Below are positions 11,507-22,287 of a stretch of 64,000 nt of DNA, piece after piece. The DNA is from Daldinia sp. FL1419. Its lineage: Eukaryota > Ascomycota > Sordariomycetes > Xylariales > Hypoxylaceae. Made by a program: the position numbers and the translations under genes. A model generated the notes under the pieces. It saw nothing but the letters and a program-made list of their open reading frames with translations, was not told the DNA's origin and searched no databases. The DNA lies in contig MU623409.1 in NCBI GenBank assembly GCA_025201765.1, forward strand, positions 62,001 through 126,000, in the 5' to 3' direction. Positions within the stretch are counted from its first letter, which is position 1. Each line of letters begins with the position of its first letter.

Positions 11507-13042
11507 ATGTCAATTCTCGATCAGATCCCACTGCCTTGGGCGATGGCCTTGGGATGTCTCGCCGTTGTAGTTTATTATGTTCGCTCTTACTTGGTGACAA
11601 ATAGTCACCTTCGAAAAGTTCCCGCACCTTTCCCAGCTCAGTTTACCAACCTATGGCTACTTTACACCTGCAGACGAGGAAGGCGTTATCTTGTCGTCGA
11701 TAACGTTCATAAGAAGTTGGGCCCGGTTGTGCGTATTCAGCCAAACCATGTGAGCGTTGCCGACGACGAGGCGATCCAAGTAATCTACGGCCACGGAAAC
11801 GGTTTCCTCAAGTCTGACTTTTATGATGCCTTCGTGTCCATCAAGCGTGGTCTGTTCAACACTCGAGACCGCGCCGAGCACACGCGCAAGAGGAAATTAG
11901 TTTCTAGCACGTTCGCTCCAAAGTCTATAACTCAGTTTGAGCCATATATCCATCAGAACCTTGAGACCTTCGTGAGGAGATGGGACGAGTTAATCGAACA
12001 CTCTCCAACAGGAGATAAAACAGCCTATGTCGATTGTCTAAAATGGTTTAACTACGTTGCCTTCGATACTATAGGAGACCTAGCATTTGGCGCACCGTTC
12101 GGCATGCTGAAAGCAGGAGCAGATATTGCTGAGGTTCGCACAGCAGTTGACTCATCGCCTATCTACGCACCGGCAGTTGAAATCCTAAATCGTCGCGGTG
12201 AAGTGTCTGCTACACTTGGTTGCCTTCCACAGCTTAAGCCTTACGCCAAGTGGCTCCCCGATTCATTTTTTAGCAAGGGCCTTGCAGCTGTAGAGAACTT
12301 GGCCGGAATTGCCATCGCACGCGTAAAGGATCGTCTAGAGAATCCACCGGATATCAATCGCAGAGATCTTCTTGCTCTACTGCAGGAGGGACGCGACGAG
12401 AAAGGCGAGCCGTTGGGCTTCGAGGAACTAACAGCAGAAGCCTTAACGCAGTTGATCGCTGGATCGGACACGACGTCTAATTCGTCCTGTGCTCTTCTCT
12501 ACCACGTCGTACGGACCCCGGGTGTACTACAGAAGCTGCAGGCAGAGCTCGACGCGGCAATCCCGAGTGATGATGTCACGGTGCCTACATACGACACAAT
12601 CAGAAATCTACCATATCTCCAGATGGTTATCAATGAGACGTTACGTATTCACAGCACTTCCGGAATCGGCTTGCCACGGGAGATCCCACCGGATTCTGAG
12701 GGTGTACACATCCGTGGGTACTACTTCCCTCCGGGCACAGTGCTTAGCGTACCAACATATACCATGCACCACTCGCGGGAGATCTGGGGCGATGATGCAG
12801 ACGAGTTCCGCCCCGAGAGGTGGGAAGACACGACAACGCGTCAGAAAAACGCGTTCATACCGTTTAGCACAGGACCTAGAGCCTGCGTAGGCCGAAACGT
12901 GGCCGAGATGGAGATGAAGATGATTGTGGCAACCTGGGCACGGCGATATCGCGTCTTCCTTTGCCAGGATGAGATGGAAACTCGTGAGGGCTTCTTGAGG
13001 AAGCCATTGGCATTGGATATCGGGCTTAAACGAAGAATTTAG
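11507..13042 (+). CDS. bphA: Benzoate 4-monooxygenase, cytochrome P450 CYP53 type
   Basis: A single-exon frame of 511 aa. An N-terminal hydrophobic anchor (about residues 10-28) would hold it in the ER membrane. The I-helix oxygen-activation motif is AGSDTTS, the K-helix ExxR is ETLR, and the haem-binding loop is FSTGPRACVG with Cys460 as the iron ligand. The segment from VYGHGNGFLKSDFYDAF-like residues to NTRDRAEHTRKRK (about 86-130) is characteristic of CYP53, the fungal benzoate para-hydroxylase that works with NADPH-cytochrome P450 reductase. The product, 4-hydroxybenzoate, enters the protocatechuate branch of the beta-ketoadipate pathway. The nearby FAD ring hydroxylase and Zn2Cys6 regulator fit this role. 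CYP53 assignment is strong, while the exact substrate is inferred. Confidence 0.92.
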   Translation: MSILDQIPLPWAMALGCLAVVVYYVRSYLVTNSHLRKVPAPFPAQFTNLWLLYTCRRGRRYLVVDNVHKKLGPVVRIQPNHVSVADDEAIQVIYGHGNGFLKSDFYDAFVSIKRGLFNTRDRAEHTRKRKLVSSTFAPKSITQFEPYIHQNLETFVRRWDELIEHSPTGDKTAYVDCLKWFNYVAFDTIGDLAFGAPFGMLKAGADIAEVRTAVDSSPIYAPAVEILNRRGEVSATLGCLPQLKPYAKWLPDSFFSKGLAAVENLAGIAIARVKDRLENPPDINRRDLLALLQEGRDEKGEPLGFEELTAEALTQLIAGSDTTSNSSCALLYHVVRTPGVLQKLQAELDAAIPSDDVTVPTYDTIRNLPYLQMVINETLRIHSTSGIGLPREIPPDSEGVHIRGYYFPPGTVLSVPTYTMHHSREIWGDDADEFRPERWEDTTTRQKNAFIPFSTGPRACVGRNVAEMEMKMIVATWARRYRVFLCQDEMETREGFLRKPLALDIGLKRRI

Positions 13043-13361
13043 GGGAGATTTACTTAGCGTCGGATATATTCAAATACTTTGCTTGTCTGACCTCGTTTCT
13101 GAAGTGAAGTAGTATGCAATACTCATTGGGTAATCTTGAACTCGTCTATCTATTGATCCTTTACGAACCTAGGCAATTAAGTTCATTTAGCAATGTCAAT
13201 GAAAAGGCCTGCATCATCGGATCCTAGTCCGCTAGCAGCCTAGTTCTAGGAAGAGAATACACCAACTCTTCTTGAAGCAATGATAGACCCTGAAACGGTA
13301 TGGAAACATGACACGAGGTAGGACTATTTATTATATGTTCGACCAGTAAAATTAGCAAGGC
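13043..13361. other. Convergent 3' spacer
   Basis: The space between the P450 stop (+) and the GFA gene stop (-) contains only 3' flanks. No further gene is seen. Confidence 0.5.
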
Positions 13362-13885
13362 CTATTTGGAGATTACTTCGTATTTGCCATTCAATTGCAC
13401 GGCACCCTCAACTTGTTGCACCCACGGCGGCCTCTTCTCGACGTAGACCTCAATAGCAGGGGGAGTATCCAGGATACTTTGGTCATCCAACACACCAGCC
13501 CGGATACCTATGTTATCTCTGTTTCTTTCTGCCCCTCCACTTCGAAATAGGGTTGTGCCGCATGTTGCGCAGAAATGGTTCGTGATTTCCTATATCGAGC
13601 GGAGATATTAGATCATAGACTCCGGAGTTCCCGCGCTGTAAACTCACATTGCTGTGGTCCGATATCTTCGTATATGTTTTTGGCACACCCTTAGTTACTG
13701 AAAAGTTCGCTTTTGGTACTTGGAAAACCTGCATGTTGGCCATTTTACGATCATCGTGACAATAGCATATCGCCTTCTACGTTAGTTTAAATCTAACAAT
13801 AACTTCGACAATAGCTTACCCTAAACACAGGATCGCCCTCATAGACGATCTTGATTTCGCCGCATAGACAGCTTCCTGTTGGCAT
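13362..13885 (-). CDS. GFA / CENP-V domain protein (glutathione-dependent formaldehyde-activating fold)
   Basis: Three exons, 13885-13820, 13776-13648 and 13589-13362, are all joined in phase 0 (donors GTAAGC and GTGAGT) and give 140 aa. The zinc-binding fold is recognisable: C-x-C at residues 6-8 (SCLCGE), CYCHDDRK at 26-33, and NHFCATCGTTLF with the C-x2-C pair near residue 72. The central motif is usually C-x-C-x2-C, and here the third Cys is Asp, so the structural zinc site may be altered. Family members bind zinc through these cysteines. The best-studied bacterial one adds formaldehyde to glutathione, but most fungal members have no known substrate. The gene lies convergently with the P450 and codirectionally with the ring hydroxylase. 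Confidence 0.82.
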
Positions 13886-14513
13886 GGTGATTAAGTAATT
13901 GGTGTTTGATATGAAAAGAAAATTCTTTATTTTTTACTCGGGCTTCGAAACGTGAGTCTAGTAAACGGGGGTATTAGATTATCTTCCAAGTGTAAACATC
14001 TTATAAGCAGTCCAAGAACGGGATATGCTGTCGGAAGACACGGCCCCCTACCTGGATTCTCACTACCTGGTCCTCGGAAGCATGGTTGAACAGGGGACCG
14101 TGTGGATCCGACAATGTAGGATTTAAGTATCCCTTGGAAACCCAAACAAAGGTCATTTCTAGTGCTCTTCCTATAACATGGTAATAAAACTGAGAAACTT
14201 CATTGTTTGATAGGTTGGCCTTACTAGGTTAATAATGGGCTATTATTAAAGGCCCATGAAGTGATAAAAATCAACCCCTATTTGGGTCTCCGGGGGATAC
14301 CAGCCAAAATCCGATTGTCCCAATATGCATTCATGAGATTGAAGGATTAATATCGAGCGACTATCAAGAGGAGTATGCTTCTTACTTGCATATAGCTATC
14401 TATCTATCTCTGAATTTTATATAAGCTGTTTTGCGTGATATTTGAGGTGAGTCGGCTTTTCGGTTAACTGGTCGATCCTCGTCCAATCTCGATCGTAAAG
14501 CCGTCTGATGTAC
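13886..14513. other. Intergenic, GFA promoter side
   Basis: Holds the 5' flank of the GFA gene and the 3' flank of the ring hydroxylase. A short inverted repeat, ATGGGC...GCCCAT, lies at about 14235-14257. A 72-codon frame at 13927-14145 (-) has no motif. Confidence 0.45.
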
Positions 14514-16497
14514 TCATTTGAGTCGAGATCGGAGTTGTCTTAGACATTCTATGAGTTGCTCCGTGTTATTCGCAAGGGCAAATGCGTATAAATCGGGACG
14601 TACAATGACGAACTTTGTACCTGAACCCAACCGTCGTAGATAGTTAGATGGACTGTACCCTGGCTTAACAAATATGCCTAGATCAGCGAGGCGGTGTGTA
14701 GGCGTAGGAAAGTACACCTCGGTGTCGTCGGTTTCGGACGAGGCATTCGGTGAGAACACTCGAATAGATTTCTCCGACAAGACTGATGAATTAAGGCCGA
14801 CGGCTCTTATAATTTCTTGTGCCTCTATCGCTGCATCCCTATGCTCGCCTCTCGATATGACCAGTAAGGTCATCACTGTCTCGCTACCTTTTATCAAATC
14901 ATCCGATAGTACAGGATGCTTCTGACTTGATTCCACATAGACCTGTGCAAGACGTATTCCCCCACGGAAATCCTTCAGAGTGAAGCCGCCGTCTACATGC
15001 TGATATCCCTTAGTCTCTGACGCGGCTATAGGATCGGGCATGCTGAAAAAGGTAGAGATGCCTCTCAGAAGCCAGACCATTGTGCGTACCAACCAGAAAT
15101 AAAAGTCGTCGCCTTTATTGCATAACCTACCGTTCATCCTCGTAATTACTGTCGCGTCCTCAACACCATAGCGGCGTTCTCGTGCCCAAGCATCCAGAAG
15201 ATTACCATGAAGTGATACACTGCCCTTGGGTAGAAGTCGAAGTAGTGCGATACGCCAAGCCAACTGATGGGCATCACGGAAACCGCTTGCAATGCCCTGG
15301 CCTCCGAATGGTGGGAACACATGCGCAGCATCGCCGATGAGGATTGTGCGGTCATGGTACCATTTATTAACGACCCTGTGCATAAAGAGGTATGGACGGC
15401 ACCGTATAATGCTGATACAGTCACGGGGATATGTAACATCGCCACAAGGGAACGGGTTATTCGAGGCGTCCTTCGTGCGTGTGACCATCGGCTTAAGATT
15501 CCCCCATAAGAGTTTCTCGGCGTCTATAGAATCATTCCAGTCGTTTTGCTCGATCTCATGGCGCCATAACCGTTCCGCATGAGGGCCGAATCTCCCCGCG
15601 GCAGTTGCCCTCCCCGGCGGACTACAGAAATGCCAACCTTTCGGCCAGAAAAGGTCGTATACCGATTCAGGGCTAAACCCGAGCTCCCAGAGGGGGAAGT
15701 CGGGATGCGTCTCCGGAGTTGGCACCGAAAGTTTTAGATTCGCCGCAATCCACGTTCCGTCGTATCGGTATGAGCCCTCGACTTGTTTGATCCCAGCTGA
15801 CTCCTCGAGGAACTCTTTTCTCACAACGCCTTTCTTTCCATCGGCCCCTACCACAAAGAAGCCGGTAATCTCGCGATGAACACCTTTCTCATCTTTGTAT
15901 CCAATAACGACGTGATCGTCGTCCTGTTTCATGTCTACTACTTCGCATTGACATCGTAAAGTACAGAACGGCGACTCGGCTACTCGTTGTCGCATTGCTC
16001 TCTCTGTGTCATATTAGATCATCGATATTCCGGTGAGAGATGTAGGAATCTTACCGAGCTTTGGTTGGGTATGCAGCACCGCATTGGGTAGTACTTGCCA
16101 GAACCCATCGTTTCCGAAGTCCATCACGTAGAAGGGGTCATTTGCGAATGAAGTTTGATGGAAATTGATTATGGATAGATCTTGAAGGTATGATTAGTTA
16201 GGTTACTTTCATATAGCTGACGTGAAAATATACCATGGCCAAAGTCTTCTAGGCTATCGCCCAGCCCGAGATTCCACAAGATGCGAACCGCATCGTTAGT
16301 AAGATAAACGCCCCTTGGGTCTTGTGTAACTTCAGAGTCTTTCTCTAGAATGACCGACTGTGATGATTATTAGTTATATTTTCCCACTATACAATCGGAA
16401 TGCCAAAACTTACATTGATTTTGAATTTCGCCAAAGATAATGCCATAGCTAGGCCGGATGGGCCAGCTCCGACGATGATGACTTCTGTTTCTTCCAT
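14514..16497 (-). CDS. FAD-dependent aromatic ring hydroxylase (phenol hydroxylase / MhpA-like)
   Basis: Four exons, 16497-16414, 16357-16234, 16180-16055 and 16003-14514, give 607 aa, with donors GTAAGT, GTATAT and GTAAGA. The first exon encodes the dinucleotide fold (EVIIVGAGPSGLAMAL, residues 5-20). A DG motif (VVGADGKKG, about 163-171) and the GD motif that binds FAD ribose (ILIGDAAHVFPPFGGQG, about 333-349) follow. This is group A flavoprotein monooxygenase architecture, using NAD(P)H and O2 to hydroxylate a phenolic ring. The family includes 3-(3-hydroxyphenyl)propionate hydroxylase and fungal 4-hydroxybenzoate 3-hydroxylase. The C-terminal 170 residues resemble the thioredoxin-like tail of phenol hydroxylases. 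Placement near a CYP53 and opposite a regulator suggests hydroxylation of 4-hydroxybenzoate or a similar phenol. The substrate is inferred. Confidence 0.88.
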
Positions 16498-17538
16498 ACT
16501 TGGGTGATAATACTTCTGTCAGTGAAAACTCAATTGAGGCAGCAGCATCACGCCTTTATATTCGAAGCGATTTGCGCGGCCGGGTCGGCGAATCCTGGGT
16601 GACGCGTTTTTTGGTACTCGGAATTACTTCCAATGCAGCACCAAATAATAATAGAAGCTACGGGATTCGCTTTCCTAGAAAACCCCATTTGAAAGACTCA
16701 ACAAAATACTGCTTTATACCGCTTGGTTGTTAAACATGGAATGATACGGCATCTATTCAATTCCTCCGGCCCAAAGTTTGGAGTTCCTCCGCGGAGGAAC
16801 CCCAAACAGCGCCGTCTGGTTGGGGTATATTTCTCTTCGGCGAAACCAAAGGATGAAACCATTCTCCCTTGGTATTGGCCCAACTAATGAACTGTGGTCA
16901 GGTGGCAGTATTATACTTTGTCATTACGAATATCGCATATTTATCCAACATGGGACTTACGCTACATGACGGAGCATTTAAACAGGGTCGATAGAACTTC
17001 TCCCTATGATGATTCTTCGGCCGCGAATCATCATACTCAATCCTATGAGGTAAATACTTCCATATGGAACTATTACCAGTAGACCATTGTGATTTTATCT
17101 TAACTGTATCCGATGTATCGAACTTCCCTACGTATTGATGTGTCACTGGAACCGAACAACGCCGGGACAGTGTTTTATTCTCACATATTACGCTTATTTA
17201 CGATGCATATCATTGATACGTCTTGCGATTGCAATTATGTGACCTGGGCATTCGTATGTTAGGTTGATGGGGTTAGAGGCTGTCATCGAAAAGGGGGTGA
17301 AATAGGGGCTGGCTTCCAGTTAGACTACTAAAACTCGGGTACCCATGTACCTGCCTATTAGCCACTTTATTCCAGCCACAGAAAGCTAAATCGCGACAGC
17401 GCGATGGAGCAATGATCTCACCAGAAACATCATCTTTCACTCATAAATTTTATAAGACAAATCATTCTAAAGTGAAAGTATAAGATTATCCCGGAACCGA
17501 TTCGGAGCGAATGCAAATATATAAACCTAATTATTAGT
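16498..17538. promoter_or_regulatory. Divergent promoter, ring hydroxylase and Zn2Cys6 regulator
   Basis: A 1041-bp intergenic region between a gene leaving to the left and the start of a regulator leaving to the right. It contains the 30-bp palindrome at 16777-16806, about 280 bp from the hydroxylase start and 730 bp from the regulator start. Short frames at 16500-17146 overlap on both strands and show no motif. Confidence 0.55.
16777..16806. promoter_or_regulatory. 30-bp near-perfect palindrome with TCCGCGGA core
   Basis: Fourteen of fifteen positions are symmetrical about 16791/16792, the exception being A16782 against C16801. The core GTTCCTCCGCGGAGGAAC (16783-16800) is perfect. TCCGCGGA is the everted-CGG form bound by yeast Pdr1/Pdr3-type Zn2Cys6 dimers, and CGG half-sites are typical of the class. 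It sits in the shared promoter of a Zn2Cys6 regulator and an oxygenase, so it is a natural operator candidate, perhaps autoregulatory. In RNA it could also form a 14-bp hairpin. Confidence 0.5.
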
Positions 17539-19579
17539 ATGGCTAGTAATAATCGTGTCTGCGACCGATGCATTAAGTTTGTTACCACAGCAATTCGTGA
17601 TCCTGATAAGAACAAGAAAGCACTAATATCATCTTAGGAAAAAAGTCAAGTGTGAAGAGAATAATAAATAGTTTGATTCTTATACGTAGACTGATATTGT
17701 TAATTCTAGGTGACCTACAACGTCCTCATTGTTCTCGTTGCTTGGAAGCTGGCCATTCATGTACATACTCGACACAGAAGCGAAAGCCGGGCCCCCCGCG
17801 AGGTTCTCGGCCGAGAACTCGCAATAGTTCAACATCCAACCGAAGAGTCGGTATTCCATTAAATCATCAAGAGGATGACAATCCATCGACATCTGTAACG
17901 TGCTTACGGCAGTATTCTCAGCATGAAACTCCGATAGTCAGCGATCATGTTTCGGTGCAATTTATACCAGACGCTGATCAATTCGGTCTAAACCTCTTAC
18001 CGTATACGTCGATGGCTGTGCCTACTTTAGACCTACCCAGTTTCCCAGGCTATTACCTAAACTCTTCTCAAGAAAAAGACATGTTAGTTCTAGTCCCCTG
18101 TATGGCTCAGAAGACCTAGTCCTCATTTAACACTTTGGAAAGTTTACTGAGATTCTTCGACGACGTGCATTCTGCCATTCCACTATTCCAGAAAAGCAGA
18201 TTTCTCAAGTCATACGATGAAGGCGTTGCTTGTGGTGATTTAGTCCCAACGATCAACGCAATTACGACCAAGCTATTAGGACCGTTTGAATTTTGGCATT
18301 CCGAGGACGTAGATCTGTGTATGAACTCGTTACTTGAGACCACAGCTTGTGAGAGCGACTCATTAAACTCTCGGGTTCATTTGAACCACCTCAGGCAAGA
18401 ATGTCTACTCGCTTATTACTACTTCCATCAGTTTCCTGGAACAGCAGCTGGGATGAGGATAAGCCGATTAACACGCAAGGCTTATACATTAGGGCTGAAC
18501 CAAATCGAGAACCCAGATCTGTGTTCGGCCTTTAATCATAGGCTAGTGACGGAAAACGAGATCGAAGACTGGAGATATGTATGGTGGTGTGTCTACCGTC
18601 TTGATTCATATTCAAACATTGCCTTAGGTACCCCCTTTATGGTTGACGTGGAAAGCATCAACAGTGCTCTTATTAGAAGGTCGCTATTTGACGAAGTAGT
18701 TTCAAGCTCTCCAAAGCTATACCTGACCGATGATATAGATCAGCTATGGAAAACTTCGCAAGACGTCGTGTCGAACCATTGCGGGAGGGAGTTGAACATT
18801 CACATTCTTACCACCGCAATGCTGCGCTATGCTGGGAGCGTTATGACGCTTAAATCTGCGAGAAAATGTGTTGATACTAAAACGGCTGTTTTGGGGGGTG
18901 CTCTTACTTCCGTTCTTCTCTCACTCCCCCCTTGGTATCTTAATCCGAAGCGCAACACACTAGTGGCGGAATCTGATATTCATCACTGTATCCGAATTAC
19001 TAACATCCTGCACCTACATATGATCCGCCTCGTTGCCTGCCTGCCCTCGAACTTCCATTCTAACGAGACTCAATGGCTAGACTGCTGGAAAAGGAGCCTT
19101 GAAGCTTGTCAAGACATTGTCTCAGTCGTACATGAATGGAGCAACCAGTTCTGGTCTCGTGTCGACCCGGCCCTGTGTCTGATTGTATTCAAGGCTCTCT
19201 GGATTACGAATCTACACCGTAGATGTGATATAGATGTGGGGCTATCGTTGGTATCTGAGTTGAACTATTCTGAAAGTACATTGCTCCAATTCCTACAGGG
19301 CTTTTCAAAGATGTGGACACTACCCAAGGTCTTACTTCGTAAGTACCTATGAAGAAAGAATCCATAGGCCTCGAGTGTCGTTTTGACTAACACTATACAG
19401 AGCTATTTAAAAACTCATTAAGCAATGATCCGTTAACATACTCAGATGTAAACTGGTTAATGAATCGGTTTAAGATGCCTCTTCACCCCAAGACACGTCC
19501 GCGAGCGCACCCAATCACACCCGATAGTACTGAGATTCCCAGAGAAGCCAATATGCCAACAGGCTTCACAAATATATAA
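17539..19579 (+). CDS. Zn(II)2Cys6 transcription factor
   Basis: Five exons, 17539-17576, 17638-17651, 17710-18082, 18143-19338 and 19401-19579, give 599 aa. The zinc cluster is rebuilt only when a 14-nt second exon is included: C8-x2-C11-x6-C18-x6-C25-x2-C28-x6-C35, the canonical DNA-binding domain. A basic linker (KRKPGPPRGSRPRTR) follows. The third intron (18083-18142, GTTAGT...AAG, 60 nt) removes an in-frame stop and joins EKD to LLRFFDDVHSAIPLF, the usual start of the fungal middle homology region. The last intron ends in CAG, and the tail closes GFTNI. The protein would act in the nucleus, probably as a dimer on CGG repeats. It diverges from the aromatic hydroxylase with a palindrome between them, so local regulation of the aromatic genes is likely but inferred. 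Confidence 0.82.
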
Positions 19580-20190
19580 AAGAAAATTTTCAAAATTTTT
19601 TTAAGACTGCATAAAAAAGTCTACGTAGGCAAGATTGTCTACGGCTATCCGAGCGACATATGTTTCAACTAGAATACCTCTTTACGCAAACCACAATGCG
19701 CTGTCAGCATCAATGCCCACCTTGGGGATTTTATCGTTGATATTACAGATGCAAATGGCAAAGACAAGAGATTATGAATCTAGCTATCTTCGAGAGAACT
19801 ACAGCATGTGGCGTGGACCAAGCGTCAAGATGAGAAGATAAGATATTCTGTAATGGAACAGTTAGTGAAATCGTTGGACTCAGCCTGGTTAATACTAAGC
19901 TCATTAGTTCTATCTCGTACGTATATGTTCGTTCTACCGACGTATCTAAAATATGATATTTTTACATGGTTTTAACTATTGTTAATGCCGACGTAGATGG
20001 CCTTTATTTTTCGCATAATAAGAGATACATAACATGATAAGCGGCGGCATCATCGTATAACTCTCCGCGTTTGGATTTGGTATTACTCGTAACGAACACG
20101 CAGACTAGGTCCTCAACTTATAACCAGAAATCTTTGAAATCAAGGCGTGGGTATCCCGCAAGTAAATCACTCTGGTATTTTCGGGAGTAT
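19580..20190. other. Convergent 3' spacer
   Basis: Between a plus-strand and a minus-strand stop. A 68-codon frame at 19635-19841 has no motif; in the neighbouring frame a short stretch reads GDFIVDITDANGKDKR, which could be a relic, but nothing around it supports a gene. Confidence 0.4.
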
Positions 20191-21209
20191 TTATCCCTGA
20201 AGCTCTGCAGGGTGGGATCTGGGGCCATCGCCTAAATATGCGTTGTGCGTGAGTGAAACCTTTTGTCCTCCGTCCAACTCAGCACCTCTTCCTACCCCTT
20301 CCATCTCACTTGGCTCCATTGGTTTATAGTAGCCATGGAGTTGAGGGTCAGCAGGTCCTTGGTAAGTTTGCGATGTCGAGGGGAATTCTTGTGGGGGCTG
20401 AGAGTATGGCTCCATGCTGTCAGCTGCCTGCGTTCTGCTGTTTTTTGATCGCCTCAAGAATATTACACCCAAAACGAGAGCAATGATGCCCACACCTCCT
20501 ACGCCCACTCCCACACCGACGCCAATTTTGCCGCTATCTGATAAGCCCGAAGACGCACGATCGTTCGTGCTCTCGGCGGTCTGAGATGTTGCCGAAGAGC
20601 TTGTCGCTGATAATACGGTATCGCTTGTTAGCAAAATCTAAATGAATTAAGAATAAGGCGCAACTAACAGGTAGATGTCGCAATAGGTGTAGAAGCAGGC
20701 GTCGACACATGGGACATAGTTGACGATATCGAGGTTGTTGGTAGACCGTCAATCCAAAAAGCTGCGCTCAAAAATCCACCGCCTTGCTGATCTTCAATAG
20801 TACCTCCTGCATTGACGACACGAAACGCGTATATCTCCGAAGAATTCGTCGAGTCGGTTGAAACCTTCCACTCGTACCACGTCTGTCCTAAGTTTGCTAC
20901 CCGTTGTTTAGTTTGTATCGTTTAGGGCTGAAGGGATAACACAGCGCTGTGTGACTTACATGCGAGTTGTACAGGCGAGCCAAAACTCCAACCAACAATC
21001 AACCAAAGATTCGAGGTTTCGTACGTCGTATGCCAACTGACGTTCATCGTCGACCCTAACGTATAGGTCGATTGTGAGCCTCTTGGTTCTGAAAACGCGC
21101 CATCAGCATATTCCAACGCCGGTTCACCTGGTCCGGGGAGATCTTGTGCGAGAATGGCGGAGCTCAAGAATGTGAGCGACACGAGCGCGGAGAGCGGTCT
21201 ACACCACAT
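20191..21209 (-). CDS. Secreted single-pass membrane protein, Ser/Thr-rich
   Basis: Three exons, 21209-20960, 20896-20669 and 20606-20191, give 297 aa (donors GTAAGT and GTTAGT; the second intron has a GCTAAC branch site). Residues 1-21 are a signal peptide (MWCRPLSALVSLTFLSSAILA), though an upstream ATG at 21233 would add eight residues. The ectodomain carries NVSW and NSS sequons and Trp-rich segments. A Ser/Thr-rich stalk follows, then a Gly/Val/Ile transmembrane helix (KIGVGVGVGVGGVGIIALVL, about residues 188-210) with basic residues FLRRSK on the cytosolic side. The tail is rich in Pro and Gln. This layout resembles fungal surface sensors (Wsc/Mid2-like) in outline only; there is no WSC domain. 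The function is unknown. Confidence 0.72.
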
Positions 21210-22287
21210 GGCTGTCTTTTCGGGGATACCCAACTACTATTACTACTATACGATATAGAATAGCGCGGCAACAACAAGAAGGAAAGAAAGAAAACCATGC
21301 GGGAGCGATGGATTCTCGAATCACTTGGTGACCGAAGCCGAAAAGCAGCACACCACTTGAGCTCCAAGCCAAAAAAGTCCTACCTTTCAAGGATTACAGA
21401 TTAGACTGTTGCGCAGACCTTGCTGCAATATTTAGCTTGTTTAATCCTAGCCTGTAAAAGCAGCCCTATGGAGTCCTGAGACTCAGCCGCGAGTTATCTA
21501 AAGATAATTCGAGTGATATAATAATTAGCATACTTGCATATTCACTTACCTAAATAGGTACCTACATAAATCATAAATCATCCATGTACGTGGGTTGTTG
21601 TTATGGGATATTTTTGATGGTATCACGATCCCGGGTGGAGGACTGCATAAGGGTTGGTTTAAACCCCTGGTTTTACATATACGAAGTATATAACACGCGA
21701 CACATAATACACAGTATGTAGATTACTTGTGTACGCGCTCTGTTATTATACCCTTGCATTAGTCCCAAGGCGATGTACGAGCTAAGCCAACTAAATCTCA
21801 GATACCCAGTTTGCCAGTCCTGGTGGGCAGGGTGGGCAGGGTGGGCTTGGTGGCTAATACCGCCAAGGCCAAGTCGTCCTCGTGGTGGATGGTACCTTGT
21901 TTACCAATCCCACTTAAGAGACCACTTAATAGACATGGATGTTCTAGGCTGGCCTGGCTGGCGGCGTTGGTCTTTTGATTATTTTTGCTCTGCTTTGCTC
22001 TAGTTAGTCCAGTGGTTAAGCCAGCCGTCCGGCGATCTACACTGTACCTTTTTCTTTAGGAATACATACCTACTATGTAAGGTATGGTTACGTATGGTAC
22101 GTACGCTTGCTTTGTTTTAAGGAGACTTCGTTATTTTAGAACCGTCACAAATTCTGATCGTGGCTTTGTTGGCGTGCCCTTTGGGGTTGTTGTTGTTGTT
22201 GAATAAGAGAACATTCTTTATCATTTTCTAATTCAGCCCTTTTGGTAAAACAAATCCCCTTCAACTGTACAACACATCCCAGTTTGT
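21210..22287. promoter_or_regulatory. Divergent promoter region with G-quadruplex motif
   Basis: A 1078-bp space between the membrane protein (-) and the glycosyltransferase (+). It contains five GGG runs at 21825-21845 and a GTT repeat near 22188-22200. No gene is supported. Confidence 0.45.
21825..21845 (+). promoter_or_regulatory. G-quadruplex-forming motif
   Basis: Five GGG tracts (21825, 21830, 21834, 21839, 21843) are separated by loops of 2, 1, 2 and 1 nt. This fits the G3+N1-7 quadruplex rule with very short loops, which favours stability. It lies about 440 bp upstream of the glycosyltransferase start, on its coding strand. Confidence 0.5.

Noticed and set aside
19635..19841. 68-codon frame beyond the first regulator
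   Set aside because: Short, with only a fragment of plausible protein in a different frame. It was treated as possible relic only.
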